Shown here piece by piece: positions 1 through 8,535 of a stretch of DNA of 34,395 nt. The stretch is taken from contig JADMJV010000150.1 in assembly GCA_018780265.1 (NCBI GenBank), positions 1 to 34,395 of the forward strand, given 5' to 3'. The translations under genes were made by a program, and so were the position numbers. The notes below the pieces were generated by a model. It made no database searches, had not been told where the DNA came from, and saw nothing but the letters and a program-made list of their open reading frames with translations. Source of the stretch: a bacterium (GTDB lineage: Bacteria; Vulcanimicrobiota; Xenobia; Xenobiales; JADMJV01). Position 1 is the stretch's first letter; each line of letters begins with the position of its first letter.

Positions 1-422
1 GGGTCGGCTCCTATGTCGTGGGAGCGAATGTGGAGACTGCGGCAACGACAAGTCCCTGCATGCCAAGACAGGAAAAACCTGCGCCAACATCCTGGCGATA
101 CTACCAGCGTATTTCACGTGCTGCTATCACGAGGGTGTTGAACCTACCAACAACACGTCAGAGCGGGCGCTTCGTCACCCTGTCCAATGGCGACGAACCA
201 GTTTTGGAACTCAGAGCGAAGCTGGAAGTCGATTTGTAGAGCGAATCCTATCCACTGTTGAAACCTGTCGACGCCAGGGACTCAACGTGCTGGGATTTCT
301 AACCAAAGCTGTGACTGCTCGCCTTAGCGGTTCCTCAGTACCGTCACTTCTACCGGTTCCCAGCGGATAAAGAAAGTGGTCCCCGCCAACCCCTATGTGT
401 CGGAGGGGGGCTGAACGGTTAC
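1..422 (+). mobile_element. Right end of an IS66-family insertion sequence (left part outside window)
   Basis: The segment contains the C-terminal third of an IS66-type transposase. About 40 bp after its stop lies CTGAACGGTTAC (411-422). Its complement begins GTAA, which is the usual first tetranucleotide of IS66-family terminal inverted repeats, so the element probably ends at 422. The left inverted repeat and the 8-bp target duplication cannot be checked because the element begins outside the window. An unrelated reading frame resumes directly after 422, as expected for an insertion into a gene. Confidence 0.7.
2..370 (+). CDS. IS66-family transposase, C-terminal part (5' truncated by window edge)
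   Basis: DDE transposase of the IS66 family, which moves the element by a cut-or-copy reaction on DNA. The frame is open from base 2 to a TAA at 368-370, so only about 122 C-terminal residues are visible. The recognisable family signature is EPTNNTSERALR (from base 140), containing the terminal catalytic Glu region, followed by W-R-R-T-S-F-G-T-Q-S-E-A-G-S and RFVERIL. The tail ends VPSLLPVPSG, typical of this subgroup. Upstream text (HAKTGKTCANIL) also matches the family, so this part is not frameshifted. Whether the full copy is intact is unknown, since the N-terminus and accessory genes tnpA/tnpB lie outside. There is no ATG because the start is outside. Confidence 0.85.
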   Translation, partial: GRLLCRGSECGDCGNDKSLHAKTGKTCANILAILPAYFTCCYHEGVEPTNNTSERALRHPVQWRRTSFGTQSEAGSRFVERILSTVETCRRQGLNVLGFLTKAVTARLSGSSVPSLLPVPSG

Positions 423-423
423 G

Positions 424-522
424 ATTTTTCGCAAAGCCACGGGCGATTGGGCCTATGTGCTGCGCAGTCCTGACATGGAGATTTTGCGGCGAGCCGCTGA
501 CGAGATCTTTGCTCGGGCTTAG
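424..522 (+). pseudogene. 3' fragment of a gene interrupted by the IS66 element
   Basis: Immediately after the presumed IS end, one frame runs without a stop for 32 codons to TAG at 520-522 and encodes a protein-like tail: FRKATGDWAYVLRSPDMEIL followed by a charged helix ending in EIFARA. There is no start codon or ribosome binding site in front of it, so it is best read as the 3' end of a gene whose 5' part lies on the other side of the insertion sequence. I do not recognise the family. Its stop overlaps the convergent esterase stop (519-521), a normal gene-to-gene junction that supports the frame having once been coding. Alternatively the frame is chance read-through. Confidence 0.45.
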
Positions 523-1259
523 AAGAGCAGGAATTTCAAGGGGATGTGCAGGCGCTGGCGCCAACTTCGCTCGGAATGGTCGGCCCCCGGAAAGCTCAAG
601 GTCTCCCAGTCGTGCCCCTGGCGATAGCCACGCTGGCGAAAGATGTCGTCGACTTGTTTTTGAAACGGGGCGTAGGGAGCGTCGGCAGTCTGATCTCCGT
701 AGTCAAAATACCATCGGTGGCGGCCGGCGTAGACCAGATTGTGGTTCAACCAGGGGACCATGTGGCCGTGGTTGTGGGGCCAGTGGGTGGACAGACAGGC
801 GGCCCCGCCAAACTGCTCGGGCCATTTGCACAAGGCGTAGGCCGAGATGATGCCGCCCATGGACGAGCCGATCAGGTAGTGGTCGGCCGGATCCAGGCTG
901 ATGGGAAAGTGCTCTTGCAGGTGAGGACGCAGGTCTTCGATGAGAAAGCGTAGGTAGGCATTGGCCAGGGGTCCTGGCTCATATTCTTTCATCCGATCGG
1001 GTGTATTGCCCAGGCCCACGATCATAGTGGGTCGGGCCAATCCTTGATCGATCAAGGTTTGGACGGCCTGGTGCAGGCCCCAATCGACCCCTGCGAAGGA
1101 AGTCTCCGGACGAAAGAGATTTTGGCCGTCGTGGGCAAAGAGGACACACAGGGGGGCGGTGGCCTTCTCGGGGAGCCAGAGGGTTATGGGGCGGGGCTTG
1201 AGCTGGGGGGCTTCCCACCAGCCGTATTCGTGCATGGGCATGGAGGTCACTTCCAGCAT
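519..1259 (-). CDS. Putative esterase, alpha/beta hydrolase (PF00756-like)
   Basis: Serine hydrolase of 246 residues resembling the Esterase D/enterochelin-esterase (IroE/Fes) group. Visible landmarks in order are an oxyanion-region strand AHDGQNLF (residues 42-49), the nucleophile elbow GSSMGG with Ser133, a candidate catalytic acid in YFDYGDQTAD (Asp187 or Asp190), and the catalytic His228 in GADHSE. There is no signal peptide, so it is probably cytoplasmic. The substrate is unknown; family members hydrolyse siderophore esters, S-formylglutathione or acyl esters. The chosen ATG has GGGAAGG nine bases upstream; Met7 and Met9 are alternatives. It is divergent from the metalloprotease with only 36 bp between starts, so promoters must overlap or lie inside coding sequence. 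Confidence 0.85.
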   Translation of the reverse strand: MLEVTSMPMHEYGWWEAPQLKPRPITLWLPEKATAPLCVLFAHDGQNLFRPETSFAGVDWGLHQAVQTLIDQGLARPTMIVGLGNTPDRMKEYEPGPLANAYLRFLIEDLRPHLQEHFPISLDPADHYLIGSSMGGIISAYALCKWPEQFGGAACLSTHWPHNHGHMVPWLNHNLVYAGRHRWYFDYGDQTADAPYAPFQKQVDDIFRQRGYRQGHDWETLSFPGADHSERSWRQRLHIPLKFLLF

Positions 1260-1295
1260 ACAGGGTGACCTTCCCTGGTAATAGAAAGGGATAGC

Positions 1296-3761
1296 ATGGC
1301 AAAAACACTCACCTCTCTCTTTTTCGCTCTGTCCCTGCAGGCCGTCTGGGCTCAGACCAACACCACCACCACCGAAGTCAAGCCCAAGCCCTATGATCAG
1401 GTGATTACCTCAGCTGCCAAAAGCTCGCCCGGCCTGTTCACGGTGCATCGCATCGGCGACAAGCTCTACTATGAGATTCCTAAGAACCAACTGGACAAGG
1501 ATCTGCTGCTGGTGGTGACGGTCGCCAAGGGGAAATTGGGGACCGGCGACGGGGGCGGAGAGTCGGTCGATGAGCGCGTGGTGCGCTGGCACCGCCGTGA
1601 CAACAAGGTCTTGCTGCTGGACGTGGACTACAGCATGTGGGCCGACCCCAAATTGCCCATCGCTAAAGCGGTGGCGGCCGCCAACAACCCGACGATTCTG
1701 CAGAGTTTTAACGTGGAGACGGTGGGGGCCAACGAGGCCCCGGTGGTCGAAGTGAGCAAGCTGTATGTCAACGAAATCATCGAGTTCAGCCCGAAGAAGA
1801 TGCTGGGGGCCAAGGCGTTTGACAAAGACCGGAGTTTCTTGGAAAACGCGCTGGCCTTTCCCGAGAACATCGAGGTGGATTCGACTCTCACCCTGACCAA
1901 TGCCGATTCTCCCTATCCTTGGGCTAACCGTCGGGGCGAGATGGGGAGGGGCAGCGCCTCCGTGCGCATGCGCTACAGCATGGTCAAGCTGCCGGACAAG
2001 CCCATGATGCCGCGCCTGCGCGACAGTCGGGTGGGTTACTTCAACACCTGGCAAACGGATTACGGTCGGCCTGAGCATTTTGTTCGGGATCGGGTTTTCC
2101 TGGCCCGCTGGAGGTTGGAAAAGAAAGACCCGGGGGCGGCCCTCTCGGATCCCGTCAAACCGATTGTCTTTTTTGTAGATCCGGCTACGCCCAGCGCCTG
2201 GGTTCCCTATGTGAAAAGGGGAGTGGAGCAGTGGCAGCCGGCTTTTGAGGAGGCCGGTTTTAAGAATGCCATAGTGGCCCGCGATGTACCGGCCAATGAT
2301 CCCAACTGGAGTATGGAGGATGCCCGTCACAGCGTGATTCGTTGGGTGGCCTCGGAGACACCCAACGCCTACGGGCCGCATACGTCGGATCCGCGTACCG
2401 GCGAGATCCTGCAAGCCGACATTCACATGTTTCATAACATCCTGGATCTGCAGCGGCGCTGGTATTTTACTCAGGTGGCCCACCTGGACGGGCGGGCCCA
2501 ACGCCTGCCCATGCCCGACGACCTGATGGGGGAACTGCTCGAGTTTGTAGTGGCCCACGAAGTGGGTCATTCGCTGGGAATGCAGCATAATATGAGGGCC
2601 AGTTCGACCTATTCGGTGGAGCAGGTTCGCGATCGGGAGTGGGTCAAGAAAATGGGCCACTGCCCCAGCATTATGGACTATTCTCGCTTCAACTACGTGG
2701 CTCAGCCTGAAGACAAGATCGACGTTAAGGACCTGATACCCAAAGTGGGCGTGTATGATCGCTTCGCCGTGACCTGGGGCTACAAGCCCATCCCCACTGC
2801 GACGACCCCTGATGCGGAGCGAGAAACTCTGGACCAGTGGGCCCGACAACAGGATCAGGTGGCCTGGTTGCGCTTTTCCAACATGGACAGCCGGGGCACT
2901 GACCCCGGCGATCAGACCGAGGCCGTAGGCGATGCCGATCCGGTGCGGGCCACCGCACTGGGTGTCAAGAATCTGCGGCGCATCAATGGGTTGCTGGTCA
3001 ACGCCACGGGCCAGTACGGCGAGTCGTATGAGGAATTGAAGCACTTTCGCCGCCAACTGATGAATCAGTGGGCCACCGAAATGCGTCACGTCACTCCCCT
3101 GGTCGGGGGCGTTTCTAAGCGCGACAAACACTTTGGCCAGAGCGGGCCGGTCTTCACCGTGATTCCTAAAAAGCGGCAAGTGGAGGCGGTCGACTTTTTG
3201 CTGCGCGAAGCTTTCGTGCCCCAAGACTGGATGGTCTCGGCAGATATCGTCAGGCTGATCGACCTGGAGGGCTCTTTGGAAGATGTGGCCTACATGCAGG
3301 AGCGGCTGCTCTATCGCCTGGTCGACCCCTGGAAGCTCAATCGAATGGCCGAACAGATGGCCACCGATCACACCCAGGCCTACTCACCCGGCGATTTGCT
3401 CACCACTTTGCGGCGGGGCTTCTTTCGCGAGTTGACGCGCAGCGAACGCGTTCCCCTGGCGCGGCGCCATCTGCAACGATCGATGACCGATTTGCTGATC
3501 GATCTCAGCTATACCAGCGGCGAAGCCCGCAATCACGGGCAGCGTCAACTGCGCCTGCTGGTCGAGGAATTGAAGGCTGCCCAAAAGCGCTACCAGGACG
3601 AAGATACCCTGGCCCACCTGGGACAACTGCTCGACGATATCCAGCGCGAGTTGGACCCCCGGGCCACCGGCCGCAAGGATGCGCCGCTGGGCAGTCGCTG
3701 GAATTATCAGGCGACCGGTTGCTGGTTCGATGGCGGTGAGGAATGGGTTCGCCCCCGTTAG
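1296..3761 (+). CDS. Secreted zinc-dependent metalloprotease (DUF5117/DUF4953 type)
   Basis: A large exported zinc peptidase of 821 residues. Residues 1-19 form a signal peptide (hydrophobic LFFALSLQAVWA, likely cleavage before Gln20). The N-terminal half matches the DUF5118/DUF5117 layout of this family, with KSSPGLFTVHRIGDKLYYEI and LARWRLEKKDP regions. The peptidase domain carries the extended motif HEVGHSLGMQHN: His421, Glu422, His425 and His431, with a downstream Met in SIMDYSRFNY consistent with a metzincin-like Met-turn. A long helical C-terminal region follows. Length is normal for the family (about 800 aa). The start has AGAAAGG upstream. The next gene begins two bases after the stop, so the protease and the P-type ATPase are likely co-transcribed. 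Natural substrates of this family are not established. Confidence 0.88.
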   Translation: MAKTLTSLFFALSLQAVWAQTNTTTTEVKPKPYDQVITSAAKSSPGLFTVHRIGDKLYYEIPKNQLDKDLLLVVTVAKGKLGTGDGGGESVDERVVRWHRRDNKVLLLDVDYSMWADPKLPIAKAVAAANNPTILQSFNVETVGANEAPVVEVSKLYVNEIIEFSPKKMLGAKAFDKDRSFLENALAFPENIEVDSTLTLTNADSPYPWANRRGEMGRGSASVRMRYSMVKLPDKPMMPRLRDSRVGYFNTWQTDYGRPEHFVRDRVFLARWRLEKKDPGAALSDPVKPIVFFVDPATPSAWVPYVKRGVEQWQPAFEEAGFKNAIVARDVPANDPNWSMEDARHSVIRWVASETPNAYGPHTSDPRTGEILQADIHMFHNILDLQRRWYFTQVAHLDGRAQRLPMPDDLMGELLEFVVAHEVGHSLGMQHNMRASSTYSVEQVRDREWVKKMGHCPSIMDYSRFNYVAQPEDKIDVKDLIPKVGVYDRFAVTWGYKPIPTATTPDAERETLDQWARQQDQVAWLRFSNMDSRGTDPGDQTEAVGDADPVRATALGVKNLRRINGLLVNATGQYGESYEELKHFRRQLMNQWATEMRHVTPLVGGVSKRDKHFGQSGPVFTVIPKKRQVEAVDFLLREAFVPQDWMVSADIVRLIDLEGSLEDVAYMQERLLYRLVDPWKLNRMAEQMATDHTQAYSPGDLLTTLRRGFFRELTRSERVPLARRHLQRSMTDLLIDLSYTSGEARNHGQRQLRLLVEELKAAQKRYQDEDTLAHLGQLLDDIQRELDPRATGRKDAPLGSRWNYQATGCWFDGGEEWVRPR

Positions 3762-3762
3762 G

Positions 3763-5625
3763 ATGACCCAACAACTGTGGATCGCCTTGCTGGCCGTGCT
3801 CGGAGTGTGCGCCCACCTGATCATGCGCTTTGCTATTCCCCTGCCTGCTTATGAACAGTGGCCCCTGTGGGCCGCGTTGGGCCTGGGCGGGACCCCCCTG
3901 ATCTGGGATCTGCTGCGCAAGGCCCTGCGCGCTGAATTCGGCTCTGACCTGCTGGCCGGGATTTCCATCGTGACCTCGATTCTGCTTCAAGAATACCTGG
4001 CTGGCGCTGTGGTGGTGCTGATGCTTTCCGGTGGGGAGGCGCTCGAATCCTACGCCGTGGGGAAAGCTTCCTCTGTATTGGCGGCACTGGCCAAGCGCAT
4101 GCCCTCGCGAGCTCACCGCAAGATACCCGGGGGCGTGGAAGACCTGGCCGTGGATCGGATTCAGATCGACGAACTGCTGGTGATTTTTCCCCACGAGATC
4201 GCCCCGGTTGACGGTGTGGTGGTCGACGGGCGCGGCCGAATGGATGAGTCCTACCTGACCGGCGAACCCTACGAGAGTTCCAAAGTGCCTGGTTCGGAAG
4301 TGCTCTCCGGCGCTATCAACGGAGACACTTCGCTGGTAATTCGCGCCAGTAAGCTGGCCGAAGACTCGCGCTACTCCAAAATTATGCGAGTGATGAAAGA
4401 CTCCGAACAGCATCGCCCACGCATGCGTCGCTTGGGAGATCAGTTGGGCGCCATCTATACCCCCATCGGGGTGGCCATTGCCGCACTGGCCTGGTTCGTG
4501 AGCGGCGAGCCAAGACGCTTTCTGGCGGTGCTGGTCATTGCCACTCCATGCCCCCTCTTGATCGCTATCCCGGTGGCCATTATCGGGGCCATTTCGTTGG
4601 CCGCCCGGCGCGGTATCATCATTAAAGACCCCACCGTGCTCGAGCAGGTGGGGGGCTGTAAAACCATGATTTTGGACAAGACCGGCACGCTCACCTACGG
4701 TCGTCCACACCTGACCGATGTGGAACTGCAGGCGGGATTTGACCGCGAGGATGTGCTCAAGTGGGCAGCCAGCCTGGAGCGCTACTCACGACACCCGCTG
4801 GCGGCGGCCGTGGTGGAGGCGGCCGACAAAGCCGGGCTTCCCAATGAAGAAGCGGCTCAGATTCAGGAATTGCCCGGCAAGGGCATGCAAGGGGAGGTGT
4901 GCGGGCGGAAGGTGGCCCTGGCCAGCCGCAAGAGCCTGACGCCCGAGCAGGGTGCCGAATTGCCCCAGGCCCGCTCGGGCCTGGAAGCGATGCTGCTGGT
5001 GGACGGTCAATTGGCGGCCTGTTTTCACTTTCACGACGAACCTCGCTCTGACACGCGCAGTTTTCTGCAGCATTTGCAAGAGCGCCACGGCTTTCGCAAG
5101 TTGATGATCGTCTCGGGGGATCGCCGGGAGGAAGTGCCGTATCTGGCCGATCAGGTAGGCAGGGGGGCCATCGCGGGGGTCGCTACCGAGGTTCACGCCG
5201 GCCAGTCGCCCGAGCAAAAGGTGGACATCGTGCGTCAGGAAACGGCTCGCACCACTACGGTGTATCTGGGGGACGGCATCAATGACGCGCCGGCCCTGAC
5301 CACCGCTACGGTGGGCCTGGCTATGGGCCAGAACAGCGATATCACCACCGAGGCGGCCGGGGCCGTTATTCTCGATAGCAGCCTGAGGAAGGTGGACGAA
5401 TTCCTCCACATCGGCAAGCGTATGCGGCACATCGCCCTGGAGAGCGCGGTGGGAGGCATGGTTCTATCGGTGCTGGGCATGCTGGTGGCCGCCGCCGGCT
5501 GGCTCACGCCGGTGCAAGGCGCCATCGGTCAGGAGATCATCGACCTGTTGGCGGTTCTCAATGCCTTGAGAGTGGGTGTCCCGCCGGCCAGCCTGACCGA
5601 CTACAGTCAGGGTCCCAGCGCCTGA
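3763..5625 (+). CDS. Heavy-metal translocating P-type ATPase (P1B)
   Basis: Inner-membrane metal exporter of about 620 residues. Visible motifs are the actuator loop TGEP (instead of TGES), the transmembrane metal-site motif ATPCPLLI with Cys263, the phosphorylated Asp305 in DKTGTLT, the nucleotide-binding SRHPLAAAVVEAA (the P1B-specific HP pair) and GDGINDAP with Asp504/Asp508. There is no N-terminal CxxC metal-binding domain. TPCPL rather than CPC or SPC places it in a less-characterised P1B group, so the metal cannot be named. An in-frame upstream extension exists (ATG at 3730 or earlier), but it overlaps the protease; the ATG at 3763 follows the TAG stop by one base and suggests translational coupling. 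No strong Shine-Dalgarno is visible. The 3' end overlaps the convergent SCP2-like gene by 19 bp. Confidence 0.9.
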   Translation: MTQQLWIALLAVLGVCAHLIMRFAIPLPAYEQWPLWAALGLGGTPLIWDLLRKALRAEFGSDLLAGISIVTSILLQEYLAGAVVVLMLSGGEALESYAVGKASSVLAALAKRMPSRAHRKIPGGVEDLAVDRIQIDELLVIFPHEIAPVDGVVVDGRGRMDESYLTGEPYESSKVPGSEVLSGAINGDTSLVIRASKLAEDSRYSKIMRVMKDSEQHRPRMRRLGDQLGAIYTPIGVAIAALAWFVSGEPRRFLAVLVIATPCPLLIAIPVAIIGAISLAARRGIIIKDPTVLEQVGGCKTMILDKTGTLTYGRPHLTDVELQAGFDREDVLKWAASLERYSRHPLAAAVVEAADKAGLPNEEAAQIQELPGKGMQGEVCGRKVALASRKSLTPEQGAELPQARSGLEAMLLVDGQLAACFHFHDEPRSDTRSFLQHLQERHGFRKLMIVSGDRREEVPYLADQVGRGAIAGVATEVHAGQSPEQKVDIVRQETARTTTVYLGDGINDAPALTTATVGLAMGQNSDITTEAAGAVILDSSLRKVDEFLHIGKRMRHIALESAVGGMVLSVLGMLVAAAGWLTPVQGAIGQEIIDLLAVLNALRVGVPPASLTDYSQGPSA

Positions 5626-5906
5626 ATCAGCGCAGTCAGGGCCGACGCGTCGCCCACCAGTTTTAATTCCTCGCCGGGGAGCAGATAAGGAGCGGGTTGG
5701 AGCAGCACCCGCCCCAGCGTGGCCGGGGTGCAATGAACGGTCAGCACGGCCGCAGAGTTCGGGCGTCGTTCGCAGTGAGTGCCGGTTCGCTGAGGGTCGA
5801 AGTTCCAGGTTTCCGTTCCGAAATCAAACTGAATAGGCGTTGCGTCAGCCTGAAACTTTGCTTCCCGCTTTTTCAATAAAGCCTCCAGTAGAGCCATCGC
5901 CTCCAC
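5607..5906 (-). CDS. Small SCP2-like (sterol carrier/lipid-binding) domain protein
   Basis: A 99-residue protein. The pattern of strands, VLTVHCTPATLGRVLLQP, a hydrophobic LLPGEELKLVGDASAL and a terminal short helix LTALIQALGP resembles the C-terminal half of SCP2 sterol-carrier domains (strand, helix, then GD plus helix). This is a shape resemblance rather than a certain family assignment. The start is GTG at 5906 with GAGG eleven bases upstream; an ATG three codons later is possible. It begins 17 bp after the stop of the phosphatase-fusion gene on the same strand and is probably its operon partner. Confidence in the gene is good, in the function low. Confidence 0.55.
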   Translation of the reverse strand: MEAMALLEALLKKREAKFQADATPIQFDFGTETWNFDPQRTGTHCERRPNSAAVLTVHCTPATLGRVLLQPAPYLLPGEELKLVGDASALTALIQALGP

Positions 5907-5923
5907 AGGACGCTGAACCTCGA

Positions 5924-8431
5924 TCAGGCTGTGCCGCCCAGGACTGATTGGATGCGGGGACCCAGATCTTTGAGTTCGTCGGCGTAGACTACGTGGAAGT
6001 GGGCTGGCAAAACGGGCTCCCGGGACACCTTGTCGGAAGCACCCATCGGCTCCTGCCCTCGTCCGGCCACCAGAAACACCGGAGTCTCCGTCTGACTTCT
6101 GGCCGCTTCAATGGCTTTTGCTACAGCTCCGCCGCCCCCAATAAAGAGCGCCGCCCCGCCGCTGCTACCGACGTATTTGGTGGCTTCAATCACCGGCACG
6201 TGCCAGTCTTCGGAGCCACCCTGCACGACCATCGCATCGGGCTTGTGGGTCACCTCATCCAGATTGGCAACGCTGGGCATGGCCGCAACTCGTTTGGGGC
6301 CGTGGGCATCCTCCGTCTCCGTGGTGGGAAAGAGCGTTTGCTGCACGATGAGTTCGGGCGACATCTCTCCTTCTTTCGACTTGACCGAGGTGCCGCCGTC
6401 GATGACCATGATGCCTGCTCCAAAAGCATCTTTCAGGCTCTGGCTCATGGCCAGCAGTTGCTCTTGCGAGGCCGGGTGGCGACCGTAAGAAGATGCGGCA
6501 GAGACCAAAAGTGGTGTCCGTTCTTCGCGCACCTGGTCGAGCGTGTCAAAGGTCAGAATCGGTCGGTTCCACTGGCTCATTTTGTTTTCGATGGCGGCAG
6601 AAACCTGTTGATGGGTGGTTAGACGGGCCTGGGATTCGTCGGGTCTTAGCGCCTGAGGGTTGAGATGCTGCAGTTCCTCGGGGCTGACTGTCTTTTGGGT
6701 CAGCTTGAAGCCCGGCTCATATTTGGAAAGGAAGTATTGACCATCCAGCGTCATGCCTACCACGGCGAAGCCGTCCGAAGTGAACTTTCCAAATTTGGTG
6801 TCCGCTCCGGGCTGGTGAGCAAAGAAGACGACTTGACCGGTCTCTTTGTCGCCGACACGATTCATCGATATCGTCAGGTCGCCCTTGCGCGCCACCATGG
6901 CCTGGGAGCCGTCTTTGGCCATGGAGTTATCGGTGTAAATTTTGGCGGTACCCTCCGGACTGACCCGCATCTCGGGAATTGAGCCTATAGGGGTGTGTCC
7001 CACCAATTCGGTCTGCTTGCCCACGTTTTGCATGGCCTGGGCGACTTCAAGCTCATGAGACTGAAGGTTTCCGTCCTGGGTATTTCGCTCCGAGTAGATG
7101 ACGCTCTCGGAGCGAGCGGCGTTGATGCCCACCGAGGCCATCCAGTTGGAGTCCCCCAGCGACAAAAGCATGGACTTGACGGGCCGTCCCATGAGGATAT
7201 CCTGTTCGGCCTCGGCGATGAGGCGTTTGCCCAGATCGTATTGACCCTGGATAACGCCGTTCAGGTCTTTGGGAAGATCAGCCTCGCCGGGAATGGAGGT
7301 GATGTTTTCTCGAGCGGCGCCGCCGTGGAAAGCCATGTGGGACTCGCCCATCAACTCGGGTGGGGCGGCAAAGCTGCCCTGCTTCAGAAACTCGAAGAAC
7401 ACTCCCCCGGGGAGCCAGGATTGAACGTAGTCGCGGGCTGCCTCGTCGGGGCTCACCTTGGTGCCCAACTTCTCTTCCAGACCCTGCCGGTGAAATTCCA
7501 GGGCCTGGGGTGCGCTATGACCTTCCAGCCAGTATTGAACCTGGTTGGCATCGGTGTTGAGGTGGGCCACCGGTTGCCCTTCGGGCCCTTTCTTGGCCAG
7601 CCATTCGGAGTAGCGCTCGCCGGCTTCGCCAGTGAGGCTGCGCAAAGCGGGCAGGTCGTTGTGAATGGCCAACTTTCCCAGGTCACGATTGCCCCAGATG
7701 AAGCCCACTCGATCGGGAGCCGACTCTTTTAAGGAAACCATTTCGTCGGCGAGCTTGAGACCGGCCGGACCCCAATCCATCAGGTCGCCCATGAAGACAA
7801 AACTGGTATCTTCATCACGAAATTTTGTCTTGCCGTCGGGAGTTTTGATGATCTTTCCCTGTTCTTTGAGGGTATTGAAGTCGTTGGTGACCCTGCCCTC
7901 GGTGTCTCCTGAAAAGAAGACGTTGCTGCCTTCGACTCCCAGTCCCTGGCCCACATGGTTGGACAGGATGTCCATGAGTTTTCCCAGATTTCGCCCGGCG
8001 GTTCCTTGCTGGGCGGATTGGATCACCTCCGGATTCTGCAAAAAGGACTGCAGCAGTGCCTGTAGCTCAAAATTCGTCTCCAGGGGAGCTTGACGTGCCT
8101 CCGCGACCGCTTCCATCAAGATTGGGGCGTTGGAGCCGGTCGTCAGGCCCTCTCTGTTGGAGTGCCCGGCCAGACCCAAAGTGGGGGCATCTTCCATCAG
8201 TAAGGGGCCATTGCTGTTGGTTTTTTGAGGATGGATTGGCGGAGCAGGTTTTTGAGTCGTTTCGGGTGCCTTCGGTTTTGCGGGTACCGCTACCGCTGGC
8301 GGGGCGCTCAGGGTGACGGAACTTTCCAGGTTTGGAAAAGCTGCGCTCGCGTCCGACTCGGCGGGACCCGGAGAAGCAGGAAGCGAATTCGTCCGGTTGT
8401 AGACGACGGCGGGAGTAGAGTTGATTTGCAC
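5924..8431 (-). CDS. Metallophosphatase fused to a Rossmann/SLOG-like domain, with MQI-type N-terminal tail
   Basis: An 835-residue multidomain protein. Residues 1 to about 120 are a low-complexity Pro/Ala-rich tail beginning MQINSTPAVVY. About 165-520 carry calcineurin/PPP-type metallophosphatase motifs: SGDTEG (174-179), GDLMDWG (215-221), GNRD (247-250, where GNHD/E is usual), MAFHGGA (366-372) and VGHTPIG (477-483), so a binuclear-metal phosphoesterase is likely. About 640-835 form an alpha/beta domain with LLVSAASSYGR, IDGGTSV and a glycine loop GGGGAVAKAIEAA, suggesting a SLOG/LOG-like nucleotide-binding fold. A TTG two codons upstream is possible, but GAAAGG sits six bases before the GTG at 8431, which I chose. 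No signal peptide. Substrate unknown; phosphatase plus nucleotide-binding domain hints at nucleotide or phosphoprotein signalling. Confidence 0.75.
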   Translation of the reverse strand: MQINSTPAVVYNRTNSLPASPGPAESDASAAFPNLESSVTLSAPPAVAVPAKPKAPETTQKPAPPIHPQKTNSNGPLLMEDAPTLGLAGHSNREGLTTGSNAPILMEAVAEARQAPLETNFELQALLQSFLQNPEVIQSAQQGTAGRNLGKLMDILSNHVGQGLGVEGSNVFFSGDTEGRVTNDFNTLKEQGKIIKTPDGKTKFRDEDTSFVFMGDLMDWGPAGLKLADEMVSLKESAPDRVGFIWGNRDLGKLAIHNDLPALRSLTGEAGERYSEWLAKKGPEGQPVAHLNTDANQVQYWLEGHSAPQALEFHRQGLEEKLGTKVSPDEAARDYVQSWLPGGVFFEFLKQGSFAAPPELMGESHMAFHGGAARENITSIPGEADLPKDLNGVIQGQYDLGKRLIAEAEQDILMGRPVKSMLLSLGDSNWMASVGINAARSESVIYSERNTQDGNLQSHELEVAQAMQNVGKQTELVGHTPIGSIPEMRVSPEGTAKIYTDNSMAKDGSQAMVARKGDLTISMNRVGDKETGQVVFFAHQPGADTKFGKFTSDGFAVVGMTLDGQYFLSKYEPGFKLTQKTVSPEELQHLNPQALRPDESQARLTTHQQVSAAIENKMSQWNRPILTFDTLDQVREERTPLLVSAASSYGRHPASQEQLLAMSQSLKDAFGAGIMVIDGGTSVKSKEGEMSPELIVQQTLFPTTETEDAHGPKRVAAMPSVANLDEVTHKPDAMVVQGGSEDWHVPVIEATKYVGSSGGAALFIGGGGAVAKAIEAARSQTETPVFLVAGRGQEPMGASDKVSREPVLPAHFHVVYADELKDLGPRIQSVLGGTA

Positions 8432-8535
8432 CTGCAACCTTTCTAGGGAAGAGCGGAAATCCCTGGACCGAGCTTCATTAGCATTCTTTCACGAAAATCT
8501 AGTGACGTTTTCCCCAGATATGCTATGGTGGGGAA

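Noticed and set aside
1410..3371. 653-codon open frame antisense to the metalloprotease
   Set aside because: High-GC third-position bias opens the opposite strand; the translated text (His/Val/Gly-rich, no domain) is a mirror of the real gene.
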